In this document: piece by piece, positions 1 through 6,711 of the stretch
How the letters are laid out: every line of letters begins with the position of its first letter
Numbering within the stretch: the first letter of the stretch is position 1
DNA from: CAIVAT01 sp037128705
GTDB taxonomy: Bacteria > Bacteroidota > Bacteroidia > Bacteroidales > FEN-979
Direction of reading: 5' to 3'
Assembly (NCBI GenBank): GCA_037128705.1
Contig: JBAXVX010000072.1
Location: 1-7,242, forward strand
Length of the DNA: 7,242 nt
Notes under the pieces: generated by a model
Told to the model about the DNA's origin: nothing
The model's input: only the letters and a program-made list of their open reading frames with translations
Database searches by the model: none
Position numbers and translations under genes: made by a program

Positions 1-1102
1 CAAAGAGTTGTATTTGAAGATATTTGAAGAATTTCCAGCTTTGATCTGGCGTTCAAGATTGGATAAACTATGTGATTATTTTAATAAAACCTGGCTTGAA
101 TTCACCGGAAGAACCATGGAACAGGAATTTGGAAATGGTTGGACTGAAGGGGTTCACCCCGACGATTTTGATCTCTGTTTAAAAACGTATGTTGAGGCAT
201 TTGATAAACGGGAAGCCTTTCTGATGGAATATCGCATGAAAAACAAATTTGGAGAATATCGGTGGATACGGGATTTTGGAAGACCTTTTTTCGATCTGGA
301 TAATTCATTTTTAGGCTACATTGGATCTTGTTACGATGTCACGGAAATTAAGGACAATGAATTGAAGCTTATTGAATTGAATGCAACTAAAGACAAGTTT
401 TTTTCTCTTATTGCACATGACCTGCGGGGACCTTTTAACGGCCTTCTTGGCTTTACCAGAATGCTGGAAAATAAACTGCCAACAATGACTCAAGATCAGG
501 TTCAAAAGATGGCCACGTCAATGAGAAAATCAGCGACCAATCTTTATAATTTACTTGAAAATCTTTTGGAATGGTCTCAAATGCAAAAGGGAGTGAATAT
601 CATTGATCCTGAGTCGTTCGTTGTAATCTCAGAAATTATTGAAAGTATGTCTGATATCCAGGAATCGGCTATCAGGAAAGGGATTAACCTCAAGTATGAT
701 ATCCAGAGTGATTTGAGGGTATATGCCGACAGACACATGTTCGGTGCCATCATTCGTAACTTAGCTTCCAATGCGATAAAGTTTACCACCGGAGGAGGTA
801 ACATTGTCATTGGGGCAAAACCTATGGATGATAATTGGGTGGAATTCTCAGTAGTGGACCAGGGTATCGGAATGAATCAACATATGCTGGAGAATCTTTA
901 CAGATTGGATGTCAAAACAAACCGGAAAGGCACCGACAAAGAGCCCAGCACCGGATTGGGATTGATCATCTGCAAAGAGTTTATTGAAAAACACGGAGGA
1001 AAGCTGAGGGTTGAGAGCGAAGAAGGCAAAGGAAGCACATTTTGCTTTACTTTACCGACTAAAAAAGGGGACAGAATAACCCATCAGCATACCAATCAGT
1101 GA
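1..1102 (+). CDS. PAS-domain sensor histidine kinase, 5' end cut by the window edge
   Basis: A soluble sensor kinase that should autophosphorylate a histidine and pass the phosphate to a response regulator not present here. The frame is open to base 2; the first possible start is TTG at 8, but it falls inside a PAS domain, so the true start is almost certainly upstream. Numbering from that TTG: PAS with PAC tail about 1-115 (FNKTWLEFTGR, HPDD, GYIGSCYDVTE); short linker; HisKA with H-box IAHDLRGPFNG, phospho-acceptor His137; HATPase_c with N-box NLASNAIKFT (Asn255), G1 DQGIGM (284-289) and G2 STGLGL (314-319). All catalytic motifs are intact and no membrane segment is visible. It ends in TGA at 1100-1102, overlapping the 3' end of the opposing gene by 7 bp. 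The core is about 60% identical to the kinase at 5413-6711. Codon use is more AT-rich than in that paralogue. More PAS domains upstream are likely but unseen. Confidence 0.93.
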   Translation, partial: KELYLKIFEEFPALIWRSRLDKLCDYFNKTWLEFTGRTMEQEFGNGWTEGVHPDDFDLCLKTYVEAFDKREAFLMEYRMKNKFGEYRWIRDFGRPFFDLDNSFLGYIGSCYDVTEIKDNELKLIELNATKDKFFSLIAHDLRGPFNGLLGFTRMLENKLPTMTQDQVQKMATSMRKSATNLYNLLENLLEWSQMQKGVNIIDPESFVVISEIIESMSDIQESAIRKGINLKYDIQSDLRVYADRHMFGAIIRNLASNAIKFTTGGGNIVIGAKPMDDNWVEFSVVDQGIGMNQHMLENLYRLDVKTNRKGTDKEPSTGLGLIICKEFIEKHGGKLRVESEEGKGSTFCFTLPTKKGDRITHQHTNQ

Positions 1103-3387
1103 GAAGGAGATTCCTGTACAATCATTTTCTTTACGATTCTTGTTTCGGGTGTTTGCAAAACCATAAAATAGATCCCGCTGCACCCCGGTTGTGCAATAAA
1201 TTCCCGGTCGTGGCATCCGGCTGGTAAATATTCGCTGACCAGGGTCCTGAAAGGATTCCCGTTCACGTCATATACAACCAGATTCACCATGCCTGATCTG
1301 GGTGTATTAAAACTGATCGTGGTTGAATGGGAGAAAGGGTTTGGAAAGTTCTGCCACAGACAATACCCCATTGCGTTGGTTCCATCAGATACAGAAGTGA
1401 CTACGGTTGAATCAAGGTCATAATGGCGGAGGAGGGCATAGTTGAATTCGGAAATAAAGAGATCATGGGTGTCGCTGTCGTAATAAAAGACCGGCATGGC
1501 AATCCCCGATTGCTGAAAGAGCACACGGGATGAGGTAAGTGCAAAATTGGCCGCATCATATTCGTTCACTTTAACTTCGCCCCCGATGGAAGATATCCCG
1601 AATATTTTGTTTTCGCCATCGAGGTATCCCAGGAAGTGTTCCGCAGCAGGAAGTGATGCGACGACATGATAGTTTACGGGGTTAAGAATTTTATTTCCGA
1701 AGAACAAATTTCCTGAAGCCGCATCGTATGCCATCAAATTGCTTTCGAATACCGAGCCATTGGGCCATGCGGAAGAGAGGTCGGCTGAATCGATCAATGC
1801 AAGAGAATTTTCATCGAAGATCTTCAGCTTCTTTTCGGTTTTTTGAAGTACCAGGAGCTTGTTTAGCGGCGGGAAGGTGATCAGTTGTATAATTCCGATG
1901 CCATAATGTTCCTCCTCATTGAAATGAAACCCGGGAATTGAAATGACATCCTCTTCCGTCAGCGTTTGCGCATTCACCTTAATCATGCATCCAAATTCAG
2001 GGAAACTGATAAAAATACGATGGCTCGGTTGATCGAGGTACATGGTTGGAATGGCATCTTTGCGTCCTTCAGGGATCGAAAGCATAATGGTGCCTGTTTT
2101 TTCGTTGGTGTTGCAATTGAACACCGAAACAGAACTCTCAAATTCATTCAATACGAACAATCTTCCAAGCAGGGAATCGACCACCACGACACAGGGCCAT
2201 ACGCCCGCCTTCTTTTGAGTTAAGCCATGCGTGTTTTTATCGTAGGTGATCACCCGGCTGCCGCCCAAACGTTTGGCAATGTACAAGCGCTGACCGTCGG
2301 GAGAGAGTGCGAAATCATCTGCCGATTCCCCGATATCCACCGAGTCGATCTCGTTGGTCTGAAGATTTAAAAACTCCAAATAACCGCTGTGCATGTCCGG
2401 AACAATGAGGATGTGCCGGGTATTGTCCATGGCCAGTCTCGCTGTTTTATCTCCCATTTTCACAGAATCCAGGGCCGAAGTTCCGGGGATATGCTTGTAT
2501 ATTTTGCTCCAGCTGCCATGTTCTCCCTGGCCCGAATATCCATCCTCATTGGTCATGAACAGGGTCTGTAAGTAGGATGAATAGACCTTTTCGGTGGTTT
2601 CCATGCTTGTGCTGACCTCCGATACGATCGTTTTTGTCGAAATTCGGATGGTCTTAATATCATTTACGCCAAACGCGAACAACCGGTCATTCGCAATATC
2701 CAGCAGCAATTCTCCCAAAATATTTGCCGACGGAACATAGATCGTGTTCAGCAAAGGGTAGGGGGCTGCGGAAGAGAATGCTTTGATGACCATGTTGGGA
2801 CCCACCAGGTTGCGTGAAACCGCGTAAATAGCATGATTCGTTTTGTCGAAACCGATGTCACCCATCACATATCCTGCCGGGAATGAATCGATGACGCTCA
2901 TATCATTGCCATTAAGTATTTTTATCCGGTTGTTATCAGCCAGAAAAATATGGTTGTTGATTTCGTCAAAACAAATCCCGTTGCAACTGTTCTGGTAGGC
3001 GTACGTTCCCGCTACCTGGCTGTTTAATGGATTGATGAGATAGGTGATCACGGGGGAAGTTTCGGGTGTGGTTGCCAGCAAAAATCCATTGGAGGGATTG
3101 CATTCCAATTCGTTTTTAAGTCCGGCAAACGGAAGTTCAACTGAACCTGTCTCCGTTATGGTTTCCAGGTCAACAACGGAGGCATATTCTGTCTGAAAAC
3201 CCGATGCATAAGCTTTTCCGCGCACTTCATCAACGGCAACATCGAAAATTTTCAACACATTTTTGTGTTCGCTTACCAGCGCATTTTTTATGTCGACCTG
3301 GTTGACCAAATAGTAACTTGAAGTTTGTGATGACCCCATCATACAAGAGATCATGACCAAAACCAGCAGCAATAATTTTGTTTTCAT
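1096..3387 (-). CDS. Secreted beta-propeller-like protein with T9SS C-terminal sorting domain
   Basis: A 763-residue exported protein of unknown specific function. The ATG at 3387 was chosen because it directly precedes a signal peptide (KTK, then a hydrophobic stretch, then about GSSQ near residue 21). The frame stays open 37 codons further up to 3498, but that extension lacks a signal peptide and contains the best promoter candidate. Residues about 25-665 are rich in short beta-strand units of the YVTN/NHL propeller type, for example LSPDGQRLYIAKR (361-373), RLFVLNEFESSVSVF (409-423) and the NHIFLADNNRIKILNG area (145-160). The length would suit two propellers of six to eight blades (inference). 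Residues 680-763 form a T9SS sorting domain: NFPNPF (680-685), a VVYDVNGN strand-turn, an L-PAG-H turn, and a GIYFMVLQT...KK end. Proteins of this type cross the outer membrane by T9SS and are often anchored to the surface. AGGA lies 3 bases before the ATG. No catalytic motif was recognised; ligand binding or a surface-structure role is possible. Confidence 0.9.
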   Translation of the reverse strand: MKTKLLLLVLVMISCMMGSSQTSSYYLVNQVDIKNALVSEHKNVLKIFDVAVDEVRGKAYASGFQTEYASVVDLETITETGSVELPFAGLKNELECNPSNGFLLATTPETSPVITYLINPLNSQVAGTYAYQNSCNGICFDEINNHIFLADNNRIKILNGNDMSVIDSFPAGYVMGDIGFDKTNHAIYAVSRNLVGPNMVIKAFSSAAPYPLLNTIYVPSANILGELLLDIANDRLFAFGVNDIKTIRISTKTIVSEVSTSMETTEKVYSSYLQTLFMTNEDGYSGQGEHGSWSKIYKHIPGTSALDSVKMGDKTARLAMDNTRHILIVPDMHSGYLEFLNLQTNEIDSVDIGESADDFALSPDGQRLYIAKRLGGSRVITYDKNTHGLTQKKAGVWPCVVVVDSLLGRLFVLNEFESSVSVFNCNTNEKTGTIMLSIPEGRKDAIPTMYLDQPSHRIFISFPEFGCMIKVNAQTLTEEDVISIPGFHFNEEEHYGIGIIQLITFPPLNKLLVLQKTEKKLKIFDENSLALIDSADLSSAWPNGSVFESNLMAYDAASGNLFFGNKILNPVNYHVVASLPAAEHFLGYLDGENKIFGISSIGGEVKVNEYDAANFALTSSRVLFQQSGIAMPVFYYDSDTHDLFISEFNYALLRHYDLDSTVVTSVSDGTNAMGYCLWQNFPNPFSHSTTISFNTPRSGMVNLVVYDVNGNPFRTLVSEYLPAGCHDREFIAQPGCSGIYFMVLQTPETRIVKKMIVQESPSH

Positions 3388-3459
3388 ATTCCTGTGATTT
3401 GAAAAGCAATAGCTTAACCTTCCCGATCGGCCATAGAGGTCGTCTTTGGTGATTCTACA

Positions 3460-3467
3460 CAAAGATA
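3460..3467 (-). promoter_or_regulatory. Candidate Bacteroidota -7 promoter element for the T9SS protein gene
   Basis: Read on the minus strand this is TATCTTTG, an exact match to the TAnnTTTG -7 element of the main Bacteroidota sigma factor. It would give a leader of roughly 65 bases before the ATG at 3387. A convincing TTTG -33 element at the usual spacing is missing: one TTTG lies only 9 bases upstream, which is too close, while a T-rich stretch (TGTTTT) is nearer the expected distance. The match is direct; promoter function is inferred. Confidence 0.4.
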
Positions 3468-3480
3468 CATCGATGACAAA

Positions 3481-3506
3481 TAAAACATTCATCATCATAA
3501 AACATT
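3481..3506. repeat. Two direct copies of TAAAACATT in the divergent intergenic region
   Basis: TAAAACATT occurs at 3481-3489 and again at 3498-3506, 17 bases apart start to start, just upstream of the candidate promoter of the minus-strand gene and of the weak candidate for the plus-strand lipoprotein. Spaced direct repeats can be operator half-sites, but the sequence is simple and AT-rich, so chance is a real alternative. Confidence 0.3.
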
Positions 3507-3533
3507 TTGTCTCAAAACAATGTTATACCTTTA
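3506..3533 (+). promoter_or_regulatory. Weak candidate promoter for the PKD lipoprotein gene
   Basis: TTTG at 3506-3509 is followed after 16 bases by TACCTTTA at 3526-3533, one base away from the Bacteroidota TAnnTTTG element. The spacing is slightly short. The implied leader before the ATG at 3635 would be about 95 bases. Between 3534 and 3634 nothing else was recognised beyond an AT-rich run before the start codon. Confidence 0.25.
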
Positions 3534-3634
3534 TCATGTTATTGACCGGGATGAGATCTGTCAGAGAGGTTCCCTTTGTTTAAACTCCTTTTGTAAATAC
3601 CATAAATTAAATATTCAACCTAACATCAAATACC

Positions 3635-4282
3635 ATGAAAAAAATATCATTCTTTTTATTGTTCATCGGGGTCATATTTACACTGCAATCCTGCAAAAAA
3701 GACACCCCCATTGAAGTGAGTGACCCGTACGGAATGTTTCAATATTCCATTAAGTCCAACGGATGGGTGACCTTCACCAACACCTCTACGGATGCAACTT
3801 CGTTTTTGTGGGATTTTGGTGATTCTACCACATCAACCTCCGCTGTGACAACCTTTGACCATCAATATCAAAATGCCGGAGTTTACAAAGCCGTGCTTAA
3901 TGCTTATGGGAATGGCAAAGTTGCCAGTGCCTGGGCCCAGATAACCATTGCCTCTGAAACTGCATCTGTCATATTTTACACCTACCATAAATTTTGGACA
4001 TCCAACAGCATATACGTGAATATCGGAACCGATACGATGATGATGCTTGGTTATCAGAGTCCGGGCTCTTTACCGCCGGATTGTGGAAGTTTTGGCTTTC
4101 CGAACTTTCACAAACCATCGGGAACCTATACCTATGAAGCCCGGTTTACCTATAATGATTACGTCAATAACTGGTATTTCTATACTACAGGTGCGGTGAC
4201 TTTTAAGCCGGGATGCACGCAGGTGAATCTCAGTAACTGGGACAGCAGCCTTGTAAAAACATCAAAGTTCAGGAGAAATTGA
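3635..4282 (+). CDS. PKD-domain lipoprotein
   Basis: A 215-residue predicted lipoprotein. The ATG at 3635 opens a clean lipoprotein signal: MKK, a hydrophobic core, then lipobox LQSC with Cys20 as the lipidated residue. The following KKD resembles the charged start of Bacteroidota surface lipoproteins, so outer-membrane or surface placement is likely (inference). Residues about 37-105 are a PKD domain with the hallmark WDFGDS (59-64) and the later YQNAGVYKAVLNAYG strand pair; such domains mediate protein or carbohydrate contacts outside the cell. Residues about 110-200 form a second beta-rich module with Cys150 (PPDCGSFGF), a GTYTYEAR strand and Cys194 (KPGCTQVNL). Its plan resembles a module I associate with other Bacteroidota lipoproteins, and the two cysteines may form a disulfide. 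The start has no strong Shine-Dalgarno, only an AT-rich leader. The stop lies 16 bases before the kinase start, so co-transcription with it is likely. No enzymatic motif was seen. Confidence 0.88.
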   Translation: MKKISFFLLFIGVIFTLQSCKKDTPIEVSDPYGMFQYSIKSNGWVTFTNTSTDATSFLWDFGDSTTSTSAVTTFDHQYQNAGVYKAVLNAYGNGKVASAWAQITIASETASVIFYTYHKFWTSNSIYVNIGTDTMMMLGYQSPGSLPPDCGSFGFPNFHKPSGTYTYEARFTYNDYVNNWYFYTTGAVTFKPGCTQVNLSNWDSSLVKTSKFRRN

Positions 4283-4302
4283 TGTCAATTTTTCCGTCAT
4301 GA
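4282..4302 (+). other. Six-codon mini-ORF linking lipoprotein and kinase genes
   Basis: An ATG at 4282 overlaps the lipoprotein stop (TGATG) and encodes MSIFPS. Its own TGA at 4300-4302 overlaps the kinase ATG at 4299 (ATGA). AGGAGA at 4271-4276, inside the end of the lipoprotein gene, sits 5 bases before this mini-start, whereas the kinase start has no comparable ribosome site of its own. The arrangement would suit ribosomes stepping from lipoprotein to mini-ORF to kinase. The overlaps are seen directly; translation is inferred and could be coincidence. Confidence 0.3.
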
Positions 4303-5459
4303 ATAAAAAACATAACAATTCCGACTCCGAAATCCTCCGCCAAAAGGCCGAAGATTTTCTGAAAAAGAAATCATCAAGAAAGGCCTCGCAACTTTCTGAA
4401 GTTGAAATGCTGAAACTCATTCACGAACTCGATGTGCATCAGGTGGAACTGGAAATGCAGAACGAAGAGCTCATGCATGCAAAAGAGCAGCTGGCAAAAG
4501 CTGCAGCTGATAAATATGCTGAATTATACGATGCTGCCCCTTCAGGATATTTTACCTTGTCCCAGGAGGGTGAAATAACCGAGATAAATCTTACCGGAGC
4601 AAGTATGCTTGGTAAAGAACGTTCGTTGTTAACGAATAGCAGGTTTGGCTTTTTTATTTCCGATGATACAAGACCTGTTTTCAATCTCTTTCTTGAAAAG
4701 GCATTTAGCAGTAAAGCCAAAGAAACCGCTGAGGTGACCTTGCAAACCAGCACGAAACTGCCACTGTACGTTCACCTGACAGGTATCGTAAATCAAAAAG
4801 GAGAGCAATGCCTGGTAACTGCAGCTGATATCTCCAAGCTCAGGCAGGTGGAGCAGGCTGTTAAAGAAAGTGAAGAAAAATACCGAAATGTTTTTGCTGC
4901 CGAGAGGGATTCCCTTTTCCTCATTGACAGGGAAACACGAGCCATTCTTGATGTCAACGATGCCGCATGTGGTCTGTATGGATATTCATGGCAAGAGATG
5001 CTGAAATTGAAAAATTCAGATTTGTCTTCTGAGCCGGAAGAGACTAAACGGGCCACAGCAGAATTCAGGGACAGAATAGATTTGCGATATCATAAAAAAA
5101 AGGATGGAACAATTTTTCCTGTAGAAATTTCGGCAAGCCTGTTCATTCTGAAAGACAAAGAGGTTATTCTTGCCTCGATCCACGACATTACCACCCGTGT
5201 ACAAGCGGAATTGTTAATGAGGCAGAACGATACACGCTTAAAAGAAGCGCAGGCAGTGGCAAAGGTTGGCAGCTGGGAAACCGACCTGTCCACGTCGAAG
5301 GTAATATGGTCTGATGAAACCTATCGGATCTTCGGAATTGATCATGACAGTTTCCCGAATTCTCATCCGGATTTTTTAGAATTCGTTCATCCTGACGATC
5401 GTGTTAAGGTAGATGAAGCATATGCGGGGTCGATTGGTACAAAATCCGTTCACAATTGA
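4299..5459 (+). CDS. PAS-rich sensor half of a frameshifted histidine kinase
   Basis: The first 386 codons of what appears to be one histidine kinase gene; as it stands it stops before any kinase domain. Residues 1-70 are charged and helical and contain ELDVHQVELEMQNEEL (43-58), a motif typical of the start of multi-PAS kinases. PAS1 spans about 73-182 (AAPSGYFTLSQEGEITEIN), PAS2 about 193-303 (LFLIDRETRAILDVNDAACGLYGYS, ending in SIHDITTR), and PAS3 begins about 315 (AQAVAKVGSWETDL, YRIFGID, VHPDD 363-367). PAS3 breaks off after DEAYAGS (372-378), where the frame runs through nine unrelated codons into TGA. The rest of PAS3 continues in the +1 frame. No membrane segment is visible, so it is cytoplasmic. 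The ATG at 4299 has no strong ribosome site, and the gene may depend on coupling to the lipoprotein 16 bases upstream. It may be an inactivated gene, a sequence error or, less likely, a free-standing PAS protein. Confidence 0.8.
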   Translation: MNKKHNNSDSEILRQKAEDFLKKKSSRKASQLSEVEMLKLIHELDVHQVELEMQNEELMHAKEQLAKAAADKYAELYDAAPSGYFTLSQEGEITEINLTGASMLGKERSLLTNSRFGFFISDDTRPVFNLFLEKAFSSKAKETAEVTLQTSTKLPLYVHLTGIVNQKGEQCLVTAADISKLRQVEQAVKESEEKYRNVFAAERDSLFLIDRETRAILDVNDAACGLYGYSWQEMLKLKNSDLSSEPEETKRATAEFRDRIDLRYHKKKDGTIFPVEISASLFILKDKEVILASIHDITTRVQAELLMRQNDTRLKEAQAVAKVGSWETDLSTSKVIWSDETYRIFGIDHDSFPNSHPDFLEFVHPDDRVKVDEAYAGSIGTKSVHN

Positions 5460-6711
5460 ACTTCGGATCATCACACCCAAAGGGCTCATAAAGTTCATTG
5501 AAGAGCGCTGGCATATTTTATATAACGATCAGGGACAACCATCAAAGGCAGTGGGCACTTGCCAGGACATTACCGAACGAAAGCAGACCGAGGAGGAGTT
5601 GCAACAGGCTTATACACGGTTGGCATTGGCTGCACGGGCCAGTGGTGTCGGTGTGTGGGATTATGATATTGTCAACAATATCCTGTTGTGGGACGATCAG
5701 ATGTTTGAACTTTACGGAATTGACAAAAAGAATTTCAAAGGCGCATACGAAGCCTGGCGCAAAGTTATTCATCCTGACGATGCGGCAAGGGGTGACCAGG
5801 AATATCAAATGGCGCTGCATGGTGAAAAAGAGTATAATACGGAGTTTCGGGTACTCGTGCCCGATGGAACTATCCGGTATATCAGAGCGCTTGCGGTTGT
5901 TCAACGCGATGACTCCGGAAAGCCATTGCGTATGATCGGAACCAATTGGGATATTACTTCCCTGAAGAACATCGAACGACAATTGCGCAAGAGCGAAGCG
6001 AATCTTAAAAAAAACAATGCCGAAAAAGACAAATTCTTCTCCATTATTGCCCATGATTTGCGCGGCCCTTTCAATGGATTTTTAGGATTGTCTAAAATGA
6101 TGGCTGAAGAGTTGCCCACCTTAACCGTAGAACAGGTCCAAAGGATGGCATCAGGCATGAGAAACTCCGCAGCCAATCTGTACAACCTGCTCGAAAACCT
6201 GCTGGAATGGTCGCGCCTGCAAAGGGGAATAACCCCCTTTGAGCCTGAGCCGTTCTTGTTGATGTCTATGATGGCTGAAAGTATGCACCCGGTAATGGAT
6301 TCCGCAAACAAAAAGGAGATTGAGATCAGCTATGAAATCCCTGCCGATCTTGAAGTGTTTGCCGATAAGTATATGCTGGCATCAACCATCCGCAACCTGG
6401 CCTCCAATGCCGTGAAATTCACCCGAAAAGGAGGAAAGGTCACCATTTCAGCAAAGCCGGCTCCCGGCCATTCAGTTGAAATTTCAGTCAGGGATACCGG
6501 CATCGGCATGAGCCCTCAAATGGTTGCCGGTTTATTCAGGCTCGATGTTAAATCTAACCGCAAGGGCACCGATAATGAACCCAGCACGGGGCTGGGATTA
6601 CTCCTTTGCAAGGACTTCGTCGAAAAGTATGGTGGGAAGTTATGGGTGAAAAGTGAAGAGGGAAAAGGCTCCGTGTTTTATTTTACAATCCCTTACCATG
6701 TGAAGGACTGA
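5413..6711 (+). CDS. PAS-histidine kinase catalytic half of the frameshifted kinase
   Basis: A 432-codon frame beginning at ATG 5413 and overlapping the sensor half by 47 bases. Its first seven residues are the out-of-frame reading of the other half; homology starts near residue 8 and completes PAS3 (LVQNPFTIELRI to TCQDITERK, 8-57). PAS4 is about 66-185 (GVWDYDI, MFELYGID, VIHPDD, GTNWDIT). HisKA carries the H-box IAHDLRGPFNG with phospho-acceptor His214. HATPase_c has N-box NLASNAVKFT (Asn332), G1 DTGIGM (361-366) and G2 EPSTGLGL (389-396). All catalytic residues look intact, so this half could act as a kinase if made; AAGGT at 5406-5410 is a possible weak ribosome site for the internal ATG. 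Joined to the upstream half, His and Asn become residues 585 and 703 of 803. The core is a paralogue of the kinase ending at 1102. No receiver domain or response regulator gene is nearby. Confidence 0.88.
   Translation: MKHMRGRLVQNPFTIELRIITPKGLIKFIEERWHILYNDQGQPSKAVGTCQDITERKQTEEELQQAYTRLALAARASGVGVWDYDIVNNILLWDDQMFELYGIDKKNFKGAYEAWRKVIHPDDAARGDQEYQMALHGEKEYNTEFRVLVPDGTIRYIRALAVVQRDDSGKPLRMIGTNWDITSLKNIERQLRKSEANLKKNNAEKDKFFSIIAHDLRGPFNGFLGLSKMMAEELPTLTVEQVQRMASGMRNSAANLYNLLENLLEWSRLQRGITPFEPEPFLLMSMMAESMHPVMDSANKKEIEISYEIPADLEVFADKYMLASTIRNLASNAVKFTRKGGKVTISAKPAPGHSVEISVRDTGIGMSPQMVAGLFRLDVKSNRKGTDNEPSTGLGLLLCKDFVEKYGGKLWVKSEEGKGSVFYFTIPYHVKD
5424..5436 (+). other. Apparent +1 frameshift site inside the kinase gene
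   Basis: Upstream codons read DEAYAG and downstream +1-frame codons read LVQNPFTIELRI (from 5434), which together make an unbroken PAS3 of the HPDD type. Dropping a single base in this interval, for example one G of the four-G run at 5426-5429 or A5433, gives DEAYAGRLVQNP or DEAYAGSLVQNP and a continuous 803-residue protein. No recognised programmed-frameshift signal (stop-codon slip site with upstream ribosome site, or slippery heptamer plus stem) was seen. A real mutation or a base-calling error is more likely. Confidence 0.75.

Noticed and set aside
2389..2575. Two overlapping 60-codon plus-strand frames
   Set aside because: They are antisense to the propeller region, which has consistent repeat-like coding, and neither has a plausible product.
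3388..3498. 37-codon N-terminal extension of the T9SS protein frame
   Set aside because: It would bury the signal peptide, its composition is not protein-like, and it covers the best promoter candidate.
3520..3714. 64-codon plus-strand frame
   Set aside because: It overlaps the lipoprotein start in another frame, has no recognisable domain, and mostly reads intergenic AT-rich DNA.
3445..3828. 14-base identical sequence TTTGGTGATTCTAC at 3445-3458 and 3815-3828
   Set aside because: One copy encodes the PKD motif FGDST and the other is in the leader of the opposite gene. A single match of this length is close to what chance allows in 7 kb, and there is no extended similarity around it.
5413..5459. 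Programmed +1 ribosomal frameshift between the kinase halves
   Set aside because: The switch point lies well before the TGA at 5457-5459 and shows no slippery codon pair at the stop, no placed ribosome-site stimulator and no obvious downstream stem. An indel explains the data more simply.
5542..6054. 170-codon minus-strand frame opposite the kinase
   Set aside because: It lies wholly antisense to conserved PAS4 and linker coding sequence and resembles no protein family; it is a shadow of the kinase codons.
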